In this document: piece after piece, positions 8,973 through 21,983 of the stretch
Numbering within the stretch: position 1 is the first letter of the stretch
Layout: the number at the start of each line of letters is the position of its first letter
Assembly: GCA_036023115.1 (NCBI GenBank)
Contig: JAYKKT010000089.1
Location: 14,059,501 to 14,123,500, forward strand
Origin: Brasenia schreberi
Taxonomy: Eukaryota > Streptophyta > Magnoliopsida > Nymphaeales > Cabombaceae
DNA length: 64,000 nucleotides
Direction: 5' to 3'
The notes under the pieces: model-generated
Databases searched by the model: none
What the model was told of the DNA's origin: nothing
What the model saw: only the letters and a program-made list of their open reading frames with translations
Position numbers and translations under genes: made by a program

Positions 8973-11900
8973 AAACAAACAACAACTAAGCCTTTTCCCA
9001 TACTAGACGGGGTCGGCTATATGGATTCCTTGTTTCCACATATCCCTATCATGTGCCATGTTAGCAGTTAACTCACAATAAGCTAGATCATTCTTTATTG
9101 TTTCTTTCCAACACTTTTGTGGTCGTCCTCTACCTCTTTTAATACTTTCCAAATTCAGTTTTTCATACCTTCTTACAGGTTCTTCTTTTGATCTTCTTTC
9201 TATATGTTCAAACCATCTTAAACGATATTCTCTCATTTTATCAACTAATGGTGTCACTCCTAATTTGTTTATAATAACCTCATTATGTATACAGACTTTT
9301 CTTGTATGACCACTCATCCATCTCAACATCTTCATTTCTGTCACAGACATTTTTTATACATGTTGATGATTAATTGGCCAACACTCAGAACCATAAAGCA
9401 TGGCAGGTCTAATTGATGCTCTATAATATTTACCTTTTAACCCTAATGGTATCTTATCACAAAGAATACTTGATGCTCCTCTCCATTTTAACCAACCAGC
9501 ATTAATTCTATGCATAACATCTCCATCAATTCTTCTATCACTTTGAAAAATTGGCCCTAGGTATTTAAAACTTTGCTTTTGGGGGATGCAATGTGTGCTA
9601 ATTTTAATTTCTATGTCCTATGAGGTAACCAAATGATCAAACTTACATTCCATATATTCTATCTTTGTTCTACTAAGTCGGAAGCCATTACTTTCTAATG
9701 TTTCTCTCCATAGTTCCAAGTTTCTATTAACTTTTTCCTTAGACTCCCCCACTAATACAATGTCATATGTAAATAACATATACCAAGGTACTTCATCTTG
9801 AATATGTTTTGAAGTTCTCCAAAGAACCTCCCTTGGTACTCTATCATAAGCTTTTTCTATATCAATAAATATCACGTGAAGGTCTTTCTTTTTTCTCTAA
9901 AATGTTTCATAAGACATCTTAAAAGGTGAATCGCTTCAACAGTAGATCTGCCTGGCATGAATCCAAATTGGTTATCTATTGTACTTGATACTTGTCTTAA
10001 CCTACGTTTGATAATTTTTTCCCACAATTTCATAGTATGGCTCATTAACTTGATACCTCGATAACTCACATAATTTTGAATGTCTTTTTTGTTATTATAT
10101 ATGGGTATAAGTGTACTTGCACTCAATTCTTTGGGCATCTTTTGGTTTTTCCATATTTCATTAAATAGTCTTGTGAGCCAAGTGATTCCTATTTCTCCTA
10201 GTATTTTCCAAACTTCTATAGGAATATTATCTGGTCCTACCGATTTACCACCCTTCATATGTTTAAGAGCCTCTTTGACTTCATTCTTTTGAATACGTCG
10301 GTAGAAATTATGGTTCATATACTTTTCTGATTTGGCTAACTCTCCTAAGCTAATACTAACATCTTTATTTTTATTAAAAAGATTATAAAAATAGCTTTTC
10401 CATCTATTTCTTATATCATCATTTGCCACTAGAATTTTTTCATCCTCGTCTTTGATGCATCTAACATAATTAAGATCTTTAGTTTTCTATCTCTTTCACC
10501 CTCTTTTAAGTTGAGTTTTTAATATAAGTCCTCTTAAATTTTAGCTTTTGCTTCACTCATGGTCTTTTTCGCTTCCTTCTTTGCTTTCTTATATGCCTCT
10601 ACAGTTTCACTAGTTTTCTTAGCATAATGTAATTTGTAACATACTCTCTTTGCCTTGATTTTATTTTGTACTACTTCACTCCACCACCAAGCTTCTTTTT
10701 GTGCCGGTACACCTCCCTTAGATACCCCTAACACATCTTTCGCCACTTTCCTAATATGTATAGCCATATTGTTCCACATATCACAAGGTGTACCAACATA
10801 ATTCCAAACATATCTTTGAAGGACTTTCTGTTTAAATATATCTTCTTTCTCGCTTTTGAGGTTCCACCATTTAGTTTGAATAGTTCGATGCAGTCTTTTC
10901 TTCTTTGTCCATTTTTTTATTTGTAAATCCATAACTAAAAGTCGATGTTGGGTGGTTAAGCTTTCTCCTAGAATTACCTTGCAATCTTTACAACATGCTC
11001 TATCTTTTTTTCTACAAATAAAGTAATCAATTTGTGTTTGTGACAAGCCACTCTTATAAGTAATTAAATGTTCATCTTGTTTTTTGAAGATTGTATTGAC
11101 TATAAAGAAATCAAATGCTATAGCAAAATTTAAAATCTCCCTACCTTCCTTATTTATATCCCCAAAACCAAAGTTTCCATGAATCCCTTGATATCCTAAT
11201 GCCTCTTTACCGACATGTCTATTTAAGTCTCCTCCTAAACAAATCATCTCCCTTTGTGAAATCTTTTAAATCACCTTATCTAACTCTTCCCAAAAAGTTG
11301 TCTTTATACTATCTTCTAGTCCTACTTGGGGTGCGTAAGTACAAACTATATTCAAAACCTCTACACCTAACACTAATTTCAGCGTTATGATTCGGTCACC
11401 GTATCGTTGTATGTCTTCTACACTATACTTTAAATCTTTATTTATGATAATACCAACTCCATTTCGAGCCTTTTCTTTACCAGAGTACCATAATTTAAAA
11501 TTTGTATCCTCTATCTCCTTTGCTTTTTCTCCAACCTATTTTGTCTCTTGTAAACATAGAATATGAATCTTTCTCCGAATCATAGTATCTACCACCTCCA
11601 TTAGCTTACCGGATAATGTTTCGATATTCCAAGAACCAATACGAATCTTATTATCTAGGACTAGCTTCCTTACCCCCTGCATCCGTCCATAATCAAAATG
11701 CGGAGACCCTCTCTAAAAATTTTTCACTACATTCGTGTGGTAATGTAGCAGGACTAACTTCTTTACCCAGACCCGTCCATGATGTGGGAACCCTCTCTGC
11801 AATTGATTCACTATATTCGGGCGAAAATGTAATGGCCCTTGCTTACTTATTATTGCATTCAGGCTCTGCAGCACGTCGCTAGGCGGGGACGCCCCAAAGC

Positions 11901-12042
11901 AATGCTCATAATTTTTGTAATCCATGTTATAAAAATCCGACAAAGTTTTACGTTGGCTGTCGGAAGCCTAACACAACCCTCGTCCTTTATCCGGACTTGA
12001 GACCGGCAATGCAAGGGTGATCCCTTACATGGACGAAGTAAC
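8973..12042 (-). mobile_element. Near full-length RTE LINE (copy 3), decayed
   Basis: Antisense, from a short AAC-type tail at about 8973-8988 to the 5' leader ending about 12,042. Coding blocks read on the minus strand: endonuclease (about 11,700-10,534, with GGDLNRHVG and SQTQIDYF), RT (10,429-9,618) and C-terminal part (9,350-9,003). Several frameshifts and stops are present. About 65 codons of RT are missing between LWRT and SKHIQDE near 9,815. The catalytic FADD reads FTYD. Flanks attgttttcag and attattttcatag (minus strand) may be a decayed target duplication. Confidence 0.88.
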
Positions 12043-13600
12043 TCTGAAAACAATATGTTTGAAAATTTCATTCTCTTTCTGATAAAATGAATACTATGGA
12101 TGTCAATGTGTTCAGTTCAATCAAATGCTTAAATTACTCTATTTAAATTAATCGGATCTCGCATAATTTACATCAAGTGATTCGAGCACAAACCGGCTAA
12201 CGACGGTTTTCTTGGTGTTACATCAGTAAATGCAAAACGTGGGATAAGGGAGGGGGAAAGGGCAACTCCAAGAGTTGATTCCAGTGGTGGCCATGCGACT
12301 ATCAAAATTTGATGCCGAACAATTTACATTCACAACACAAAGCCGCGAACTATCAGATTAGAGAAGGCATGAGGCTGCTAGGACCAGCCAAGGACGGCCA
12401 CCACCCTCGTGGAAGGCAACGGCCAAAGTAGTCCGTGGACAGTGGCAGAATGTTTGTCCTAGGGGGCGGGCCGGGACTATGCCTAATATATCTTGAGAAT
12501 TTTTTTAAAAGATTGGCAAAGTACATAAGTATATTGAATTCACATCAATAATTCTCTTAAATTATCTTCAGACTTTTGTTGTAAAGCTTGAGAACGGAGC
12601 CATGTCCACCCCACCCAAAATTTGCAAATATAGAAGAGAATCATAGACATGCTTGAGTAGAGTATAGAGGCAGCTATAATACAGAGTCCATAGTATAACC
12701 ATGGGGTTCACCACCACGCTAAGAGAATTATTCTAGTTTTCCCACCCACTGTAGGCAGTTTCTCCAAGTTATATGTAACTAAAGAAAAACCAATAATTTG
12801 CACGAGGAGAAAAAGCTTTCCTGGCTAGGGGGGCAATCACAAGTTGAAGGCATGAGTTTGATGGGCATTGCATCTGACCTCTATCTTTTCATTATATAAA
12901 AATAAAATAAAACAACCAATTTCACTGCAGATGATTACCCATATGTCAGGATCTTACAACATATCACCCACTGAATCTCTCCTCTCCTAGTTGGGTAGGC
13001 ATCAAATCCCAGTTATCATACAAACCTATCAAGAGAAGGGTTTAATGCAGCCAAAGCCTTAACGTCAGGCATTACAATAATCATTTCTGTGGTGCACCTG
13101 GCGTGCATCGACTGGTTGCTTGTCCCACAGTTTTCAAATTCTAGGATCTCAAGTATGGCACGTAAATAATTCTAACAGGGCAATTAGGCACTGTCCCTCC
13201 TAAGCAAATAATTCTAACAGGAAAACATGCTGATGCTGGTATGCCGGAGCCGGTACCTGCAGTATTGACACAAATGAATCCGCATGATATGCTAAGCAAA
13301 TAATTCTAACACTGAAAATGTTTGTTGATGGGTTGAGAAACTTTTACAACTTAACCAGTGTTATTTGACGTGATGGAAGTGATTGGTTCAAGTCCTCATT
13401 ATCCTTAAAGTGAATGCGAGCTTCTTTTCACTTTGACTTGTTCCACTGTGGGTGATAATCATTGCCAAAATCATACTAAGAAAAATGGAATAAACAATCA
13501 ATCATGTTAAAACTTCATAAGATTAAGAAGTTAAGAAGCTAAGTTATAAGAAACTTTTTAAATGATAAACAGAGCATTTCAAAGGAAATAGAGTAAATTT
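12043..13600. other. Intergenic stretch, nothing assigned
   Basis: AT-rich non-coding sequence. Short repeated words such as aataattctaacag (13,166; 13,207; 13,297) occur but form no array. No gene, RNA or mobile element could be supported. Confidence 0.4.
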
Positions 13601-14013
13601 TATGATACGTTATGATATTGATGATATTAATGTAAAAATAGCACTATGATATAGCCAATAATGTCCACAAAGTCAAATTTACAAGTCAAATCACCAAACA
13701 CTTGTTGCACAAGCCAAACCGCATAAGCACAATACCAAAACAAGTCAAATGAGCACACAAAAAAACTAATTTATTTTATGCACCATATCCTTTATTTATA
13801 GAGGACTTATTACATTTGATAATCAAAAGAAGGGAGGAGCAACTCCCAACGGCTACACTATTAGTTGTTGGGACATTCCAATGACTAGTAGTATAGCCGT
13901 TGGGCAGATTGACCCTTGAGGACTAGTATGAACTAGCCCATGTAGATGGTACTATTGGGCCCTAAAGGCCCAGCTCTCATATTACATGTTAACACCCGAA
14001 AGTTTGTCTAACA
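13600..14013 (-). repeat. 3' LTR of the degenerate copia element
   Basis: It begins TGTTAGACAAAC on the minus strand (14,013 downwards). It contains a GC-rich opening, then CTCTATAAATAAAGG (about 13,805-13,790), a TATA-like promoter word at the place expected in a copia LTR. The distal end is uncertain because no partner LTR is available for comparison. Confidence 0.5.
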
Positions 14014-17000
14014 AAAACATAAATCTAAGAATTAGGGACTGAAAAAGACTTTATAAAGAAATTTGCTACCTATAGCTCTAAATGAACATAACATAAGTTC
14101 ATCTTTTTCTTCAAATATTCCTCCCGAATATAGTAACAGTGCATCTCAATGTGCTTGATTAGTTCATGGAATGTATTGTTTGAAGCAAAATACATAGCAC
14201 TTTTGTTATCACAAAGTAATTCTATAGATTTCTTCATAACAACCTCTATGTCTGCTAGAAGCTCAGTGATCCATGATATCTCAATTGTTGTAGTGTTCAT
14301 GACTCTATATTATGTTTCTATAGATGATAGGGACATTTTCTACTACTTTTATATTTTTAAGAGATTAAAGAGTCACTTAAAAACACACGAAACTCAGTGG
14401 TGGAATGTCTATCATTGACATCCTCACCCCAATGAACATCAGTATAAGTAGTCAATTTAAGTGAAGATGATGAAGTTAGAATGATCCCCCTTTCAAGTGT
14501 GCCTTTTATGTATCTCACAATCCACATAACAACACTCATGTGTATATTAGTGGGAGCTTGTTAAAATTGACTTGTCACATGTAGTGCATGTGGTATGTCT
14601 AGTCAAGTGATGATAAGATATATCAAAGCTTCTATCATTTGTTCGTAAGAAGTGAAATCTTCTAACTTTTCTCCATATGTAGTCTTCAGTTTGGTCCTCA
14701 TCACCTTTGATGTACTCACTTCTTGTTATTTGTCAATCCTAACTTGTTAACATCACTATCAAATTTTGTTTGTGAGATAAAATAACCCCTACTATTATGA
14801 GTTACTTCTATTCTCAAGAAGTAACTAAGTACACCCAGATCCTTCATTTCAAATTCTTCATGAATATATCTTTTGATTTGTAATATCCCATTTTTTTATC
14901 ATATTATCTACATATAGGAGTAGGATTATGATATCTCATCAATTATCCTTACAAACAAATCAATGTAAATATAGCAAGAGCAAAAATCTTATACATGCAT
15001 AAAATTTTCAAATATATCAAACCAAGCATTAGAAGCTTATTTAAGTCTATATAATACCTTTTTTAGTTTAAGGACATAATCGCTTGAAGCATTGAGTCCC
15101 AAAGGAAGAGTCATATATATTTTTCCCTAAGATTATCATTCAAAAAGGCATTTTTAACATCCAATTGATATATTTCTCAGTTTCTAATAGCATAAATAAA
15201 AATTAATATACGAATAGTAGTTATACGAGCAATCAGAGAAAAAGTTTCCTTATAGTCAATCATATATTCTTGTGAGTACTCCTTAACTATTAGTCTTCCT
15301 TTGTATCTTTCAATAGATCTATCACTATATGTTTTGACATAATAGACCTACCTACAGCTAATAATTTTCTTTCCTTTGGGTTTATGCACAATGTCCCAAG
15401 TAATATTCTTTAACAGTGTTTATAGTTCATCATTCATAGCTTTTCTCTATTGTAAGTTATTTTTTGCTTGGTCATATTGTTTAGGTTCATTGGTACTTAA
15501 TATGATCGCTATACGATTTCTATATTGGAGTTGAAATGTTTCATAAAACACAAATCTTTGAGTGGGTTTTATAACTCCTTTGCTTGTAATATTGTCATTT
15601 TCTCTATTTTTTCTTACATAATAATGTTCAAAAGGTCTTATAATTTCTTTTCTATCTTCTTGATCTCTAGTTCACAATCTAGTTAGACCATACTTTCCTC
15701 TTATGTTTCCTTATTGTTATCTAATTTTAAATCCATGATTTCATCCAAAAACACCTAACCATCTTAGGTGTTTTCTTACTCATTTTTATAATAATACTCA
15801 TCTTCGATAAATGTGATGTCTCTAGACACAAAGTTTACTTCTTTTGGGGTTGTAATATTTATACCTTTTTTTATCAATACCATAGCCAAGATACATTCAA
15901 TAGCTTTGGGTCCTAGCTTGTCATTCTTATTCTTATAAACATAACATTTATATTCAATTGATTATAACTAGGTTCATTTGAATACAATCTTTCAATAGAA
16001 GAACACTTACCTAGTATAGATGATAACATTTATTTATCAAGTATACAGATATTAAAGCGGCTTCAATCCACAAATACTTAAGAACTTTACTTACTATCAA
16101 TAAGGTTCTAGTAGTTTCAATAATATTTCTATGTTTTCTTTCGGTTCAACTATTTTGTTGGGGAGTCTTTGTATAAGATTTTTTATGCCAAATTTCATGT
16201 TCTTCAAGATAGTTTTGAAGTCATTTGAGAGATATTTCCAACCAGAGTCGGTTCTTAAAATCTTTATATAATTTCAAATTGAGTCTTGATCATATCATGA
16301 AAGGTCAAAAAGTTTTAAAAACTTCTGATTTGTATTTCAAAAAGTATATCCAAGTGTGTCGAGTGAAATCATCCACAAAAATAACTTAATATGTCACTCC
16401 TTTTGACGTTATTAGAGCGGATCCCCAAACATCGGAGTGCACTAATTCGAAATCCTTTTTTGTGATGAGAACTCTCTTTCATCAAATGGTGCATAATGTG
16501 TTTTGCCAAATATACAATATTTGTAAATGAAATCATTCTTTCCATTAGTCTTTATCTATGGATAATTGTTTATTTTGCTTACATCAAGATGTCTCAATCT
16601 TTTGTGCCAAAGAGCAAATTCATTACCAACAATTCTACATGTTTTAAAATTGGTCATAACTAAACTATCCATGGTGGATACCTTCTTTGATAGATGGTTA
16701 AGCATCACACATCTATTTGGTGAGAAGGTAACAATACAACCATTATCACAAATTTGAGAACTGAGAAAAGATTAAGATTCAGTTTTGGTATATAAAACGT
16801 ACTTAGGGTATTTTAAAGAAATTATTTTCTAAGTTACCAATTTCTTTAATATCAAGCTTAGTTCCATCAGCCATAAATACTTGTGCTCTAACTTGTGTGC
16901 ATTTGTCTAACAATTTATTTTCATGTATCATATGAAAAGAAGAAATGGAATCTAAAAACCATTGCATACCTTGATCTTTAGAAGAAGTTGATAGCACCGA

Positions 17001-17675
17001 CCAAGAGATACTTGCTTTTCTTTGAATATTTCTTCCATGCAAGCCTTAATTCTTGAAGGCAGCGCTTCTTCCTTATTGTCAATGATAGCCACTTGATGAA
17101 TCTTCCTCAACAAGAGAGGATGTGTTGTCATGACATGTTCATTTTCTTTACAATAATAACAAATCATACTTTTGTTTGGCAAATGCATTTCATTACCCTT
17201 GAATTGTCCATTTCTTTCATTAGTTTTAGCGTTTGAAGGTTTGTATGTCTTCAAATAATTTTCGAGTCTAGATGTGGCAAAAATTGCTTTCTTGTTGTCT
17301 CTTAAATTTTTCAATCTAGTTTCTTTTATAACTAAATCGATCAATAGCTTTTGGGTCTCGGTTTTCTATATATCAAATTGGATCTTATGTTCTCAAATTC
17401 ATCTCATAATCCCCATATAAACAAGACAAAATATTGATTTTCAAGATATTCTTAAAATTATCTATACCATTAAGTTTTGTGAATTTATCAAAATTCCTAA
17501 GTTGGTTCCATAGATCAGAAAACTCATCCTTATATTTCTTAATGCTCATGAAACCTTGTTTGAGCATTATCATCTTTTCCATCAAATTTATTTGAAAAAT
17601 AAAATTGTCTTGAGAATGAGTTTTCTTAAGATATGCAGGAACGAAGGACTGCGTGTTGAACAAATAATACACTAG
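13600..17675 (-). mobile_element. Degenerate Ty1/copia retrotransposon
   Basis: Read on the minus strand from 17,675 downwards. Gag-like segment (17,672-17,385). A CCHC-type knuckle remnant CYYCKENEH that lost its last Cys (about 17,150). Protease-side segment GMQWFLDSISSFHMI (about 16,960). Integrase remnants (about 16,400-15,800). RT with QLDVKNAFLNDNL (about 15,160). RNase H with LCDNKSAMYFASN (about 14,210). A 3' LTR begins TGTTAGAC at 14,013. Every domain carries stops or shifts. The 5' LTR was not found, so the left border on the element's own strand is open. Confidence 0.8.
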
Positions 17676-19121
17676 TTAACAACTCGAAACACTAGTTTTA
17701 GCATATTCCCAATCAAAGTGCGGCAAAAACTCAAAGTCGTTGATATGCTTGAGGAAAGGATCTTAGGATCTTGCTTGTGCTATGAAAAACCAGAAGAACT
17801 ATGCAAACACAATGAAGAGAGCAGACTCGCGCATAAAGCAGAACATATATGGGTACGAGCTGCCAACAGAAAGAAAATGGCAAACCTACTTCGACTCTAA
17901 CCAGGTACGATTCAAGCTAGCAATACTTATTCCTCACACAACCCTTGTGTTGCGAAGATGCCACAGACACTCCCACACAGGAGCCGCTTAAATATGCCGG
18001 TGGAAACCGTGAAGCACGAGGCGGGAGAGATCATGAGCGAGTCTGCACTCCGAGCTTGGGATTCTAAAGAATCTAACCGCTTGGTACAATGAAAGTCCCG
18101 TTTAGTAAATGGGGAATGATCTCCTGAGCGACTTCCAGACGGTGTTTGATGGCCAAAAGGTTTTCTTGGGAAAGAAACTCTTCGAAAACCTGGATTTGAA
18201 TTCCCATAACCACGAAGCCGTTTGGTTGTGTTTAGATTCACAACCACGACAACTTTAAGCTGCTGTCCACTAAACGAGGATCCAGTTAATAAATTAAACA
18301 CGGTTCCTTGTGGGGATGGCAATGGGACGGGTTCGGGACAGGTATAATATGCCCAGCCTGATGCCTGCACCATACCCGCCCTGTAACACAACAAACAGAG
18401 TGGCTATGGGGTTGCCCCGATCCCAACTCCAATCTCAATAATTAAAACTTCTAAGATTAAGTGGTGAAATTCTGGAAATTAAATACTATATATACTAAAT
18501 GTTCGTCTAAGGAAGATGAATGATTTAGATTTATAATACCTCGGATTGGGTTTAGACCCAGACGCAAAGGATAATCTGAACTAAATGTGAAAAAAGTAAT
18601 GAAAATGACAGTATTGGTAAGGATAGGAGATGATAAACCTCTACACCGAGCAAGATCGATTCTTTCGTATCAACAGCAAAGACTGACAGCCTCTTTCTTC
18701 TTGCTCCTAGTAGGTTTCAGAAAGGAGTACGAATAGTTGATAGAAAATCTTGAAAGAAAAGTTAACAAGATACCTTCTTCCTGCTGTTCCTCAGTCATCT
18801 CTACTGGGATTGAGCAAACTCCTGATGCGTGATGGATCTAGAAAATAGTGATGGGTGTGTGTTAGAGGGGGCGAAGCATGTATCTCAAGCTTGTATTCTA
18901 CTGTAAATGTATCTTTTACATTGAAATCACAAAATTTCAGGAGGAGCGACTGCACACCTCCCAGCCTTTTACGTAGATCCATCACTCCATGATAGTGAGG
19001 GCTTTAATTAAGCAATGGCAAGAAAGAATGACTTGGTAAAAGAACTCCTATGAAGGACTTCGAGATAGCCTGAAACAGATTATTAGAATATATTCTTTCA
19101 TGGCCCAACACTTTTTTTTCT
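17676..19121. other. Unassigned stretch with a possible hAT-like terminus
   Basis: Open stretches (17,718-18,394, both strands) have no recognisable motif. At 18,309-18,330 the words ggggatggcaatgggacggg look like the terminal sequence of some plant hAT elements, but I found no matching inverted end nearby. The rest appears non-coding. Confidence 0.3.
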
Positions 19122-19139
19122 TAATGAATTACAAAATCC

Positions 19140-19186
19140 CCATCTAGTATGGGAAAAGGCTTAGTTGTTGTTGTTGTTGTTGTTGT
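19140..19186 (+). mobile_element. 47-bp RTE micro-insertion with its own target duplication
   Basis: This consists only of the last RTE bases (catctagtatgggaaaagg) and a (TTG)n tail. It is flanked by perfect 17-bp copies of aatgaattacaaaatcc at 19,123-19,139 and 19,187-19,203. It is a severely 5'-truncated but complete target-primed reverse transcription event. Confidence 0.92.
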
Positions 19187-19313
19187 AATGAATTACAAAA
19201 TCCAATGTAACATAAATGGAAATACATCCTAAGTACATGTTGAAGTACATAAATACATTAAATGTTTCAAACTATGTCACAAAAACAAACTACATCTCTT
19301 CACTTAGAGACAT

Positions 19314-19403
19314 TTATGTTGCTAAACTACCGCCTGGATCCCATGAAGTAGTGTTACTACCAACATCTCCATCAACCATACTCACCCATTGGCTATATAA
19401 CAC
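19314..19403 (-). pseudogene. Possible C-terminal exon of an unknown gene
   Basis: On the minus strand, after an acceptor-like tgtgcag at 19,404-19,410, 29 codons (VLYSQWVSMVDGDVG...) run to TAA at 19,314-19,316. The residue mix looks protein-like, but the phase does not join cleanly with the zinc-knuckle segment at 19,684-19,742. It could be a chance ORF. Confidence 0.25.
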
Positions 19404-19683
19404 CTGCACATTGAGAAGAAGGAAATTAGTATCAAGTCAACAAACTTTTACAATAATAAATTGAGTTAAACTTATATGGAATCTCTCAAATTAATAGAAG
19501 GAAGACATAAGTCAACAATATAGGAAGAATCTCTCAAATCTTCAACACTAAAATTGAAGGTTCTTCCATATTACTCTTGACCTAATAAGTTGAATCGATT
19601 TAACAAATATACATATTATCAAAATGATCTAAACAAAATCCAAGAAAACTGTATGATAAAGTTCACATAAGGAGAATGTGTAC

Positions 19684-19742
19684 CTTTTGCTTTATTACAA
19701 TTTCTTTTTTCATGACCTGCCCCTCCACAACCATGGCATTTC
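19684..19742 (-). pseudogene. CCHC zinc-knuckle exon remnant
   Basis: The minus strand encodes KCHGCGGAGHEKRNCNK, an exact CX2CX4HX4C zinc knuckle, between an acceptor-like ctattag and a donor-like aaaag/gtacac. Such knuckles occur in retroelement gag, in Mutator-type transposases and in plant RNA-binding proteins. No neighbouring transposase or gag was recognised within 1 kb, so the parent gene is unknown. Confidence 0.45.
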
Positions 19743-20350
19743 CTAATAGTAAGAAACCTGTTTGCAGATGACATAGCGTGTCAGGTAGCTTTTGAGACAA
19801 AGGTCTCCTTCTCTTATGTCATTTCCAGTTAAAGGTAAAAAGAAGTCAGCATGAGATCAATCCTCTTTTTTTTAAAGAATGTATGAGAAACTAAAAGGTA
19901 AAAATGTTAAAAAGAAAAAAAGACTATAAAAGTATTCAGAAGAAACAAAAATATAAAATTGATCTAACATATGTTGAGTTAGCTGTTAGTTGATTCACCT
20001 GAGGGATTGGATTGACTTTGGTAGTCATTTCCTTGCCTCTATCAATCCAATTCAAACTGGATTAAGCATTAGCTCAGAGTAGAGGAGAAAAACCTAGGAA
20101 AGAAGTCCCAGCATTTAAGTAGAATATTTACGGCGTCATGCAAAGAATCATTCTGTCTTGATGGTAGCTATGAAGCTCTGTTGCTTCCCTTTGGGACAGA
20201 GACAACTTTGAATCAAAGCCTAGCCTAAAAGAGATGGAAATATAGATTCTATATTAGGGGTCAGGGAAGATACTCAATCACCAATGAAAAAATAGAGTAA
20301 ATCAAAGAGCTCAGTCCGTACTTGCTATTTTTCTTTTGAAATCAAAGTTC

Positions 20351-20518
20351 CTATTCTAAATCATCAACAGCATCGAAATCGTCCCACATTGCATTGGTAT
20401 CTATGATTGAGTAGATTACAATCTCGAAAACTCTTGGCTCATATTTGCGATTGAATGCCCAGAACGAATGTTCCAAGGGAGGCACATCGGTCCCATCCTT
20501 GTCCGGAAAGAGCAGGTT
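20351..20518 (-). pseudogene. Exon-like fragment ending WDDFDAVDDLE, unidentified
   Basis: The minus strand has 55 open codons plus a stop (TAG at 20,351-20,353). They include DGTDVPPLEHSFWAFNRKYE and end NAMWDDFDAVDDLE. Just upstream, an in-frame TAG (20,519-20,521) follows GPGTLLRLLLFF, again protein-like, which suggests a CAG to TAG change in a longer coding segment. The acidic tail and aromatic content look like a genuine plant protein C-terminus, but I do not recognise it. No intact gene was assembled around it. Confidence 0.4.
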
Positions 20519-21983
20519 CTAGTCGAAAAAGAGTAGCAGCCTTAACAAAGTACCGGGGCCCTTTTACTCTTTGACCATTTGGTTATGGTTTTCATCTTTA
20601 CCTTCACCTTTTGTGCACAAGCGAGGCTGCAAAGAGAGGTTTGAGGTCGCCTTTCAAAGTAGGTCTCGCTGATGTTTCAATGGCACACCAGCGGAGGCAG
20701 AAAGACAGCATGAATCCAACAAATTCCGATAGTAAAGTTAACATGACAAGTTTCAAACCAATCATATAGCTCCAACAAAAGGTGGAGAACTGGTTGGAAC
20801 TGAAACCGGATCCAACATCATGAAGTTGAAAACGACAATCCAAACCACCGGTTCTTTTTCAAAAAAAATTATATTTCCCCCACCTCAAACCAGAACCAAA
20901 GCTGAGTCCCAAAACAAAACCAAAGCTGGCCAGGTCCTAATCGTTGGTTTCATAAACCAGAATCAGCCATACCAGGCAGAGTATTTACCAAAGAAGCCAT
21001 GAGCTAGACGTGTAACTGGATGCCACCATCGGCCACTACTGTAAACAAAATCATCGGATTTCAGGGGCAGCTTCGAAAAATCACCAGCTTTTGGTTGGCA
21101 TACATTGGATGAAATTTTTGGGCAACCCAAGGAACCATCGGCATCAGTTCATAAGGGGACTTATTAAAGTTTTACATGAACCAAGCATGAGCTCACCCAC
21201 ATAGAGAAGCTGTCGCGGGCACAACAAATTAGCTGACAAACAAGTTCCACCTTTAAATTGCTGCACTCTACCTTCGGTTTCTCCCGACCAAGCCTAAGAC
21301 CAAAGAATTTGCAAGGCGCACGAGAGAGAGAGAGGGAGTTACCGACGAGCACAAATTGCTACGAGAAACACGTGAAAACAATAAGCTTTACTGAAATCAT
21401 TCAAAAGCAACCAATGACTAGCAGCAAACTACAGAAGGCTCAATCATAAGAGCCATCAATTCACCAGAAAAACCAGAATTCAACCATGAAAACTCATGCT
21501 GGCCATGGCAGAGGTCCAAGAGCCGCAAAGCGCAGATTCCAATTTCGAAAGACTGGCTGCAATTTCGAAAGACTGGCTGCCTATTCTTTGCTTTGGAATG
21601 ACCAACCTAAGTAAACAATAGAGGAGACCTAAAGCTTATCTTTCCATGGTTAAGTTCCGCAAATCGCCACTCATCCAAATCATAGATAAAGAGCACACAA
21701 ATATTCCTCAGGAACTACTTAACGTGAACACAAGCAAATATGAAATTAAGAAACATCCTCAATCATGGAGAACCCTACAAGCGAATGTGTCTACACAAAT
21801 CTGAAAATAAAGCCAGAGAAGAAAATATAACTGAAACAACCAATCCGATTATATACTGTTTCTGGCCAACCCAGGCTGGGACAAACCTTGCGACAAGCTT
21901 TATAAGATCAACAGCTAATGGCACAGTCAAACACGGCACATATCCAGTGCGCCATACCTATTATAATTGCTGCAAAACCAAGC
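20519..21983. other. Downstream flank of the reticulon gene
   Basis: This contains the reticulon 3' UTR (near 21,984 and below), a perfect tandem 20-mer (21,541-21,580), and a region rich in GGTTC/GAACC-like words around 20,750-20,960. No second gene could be supported. Confidence 0.4.
21541..21580 (+). repeat. Perfect 2 x 20-bp tandem duplication
   Basis: The 20-mer aatttcgaaagactggctgc occurs twice head to tail, at 21,541-21,560 and 21,561-21,580. It lies in the presumed 3' flank of the reticulon gene. Confidence 0.95.

Larger units (their letters stand above)
19204..20350. other. Intergenic stretch around exon-like fossils
   Basis: Apart from the two minus-strand exon-like pieces listed separately, this AT-rich stretch shows nothing I can assign. 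Confidence 0.35.

Noticed and set aside
10080..10292. Plus-strand ORFs over RTE copies (also at 2,031 minus and 34,084 plus)
   Set aside because: They are mirror frames of the RTE reverse transcriptase and recur only because the element recurs.
17927..18394. 155-codon minus-strand open stretch
   Set aside because: No recognisable domain or splice context; composition follows local base bias.
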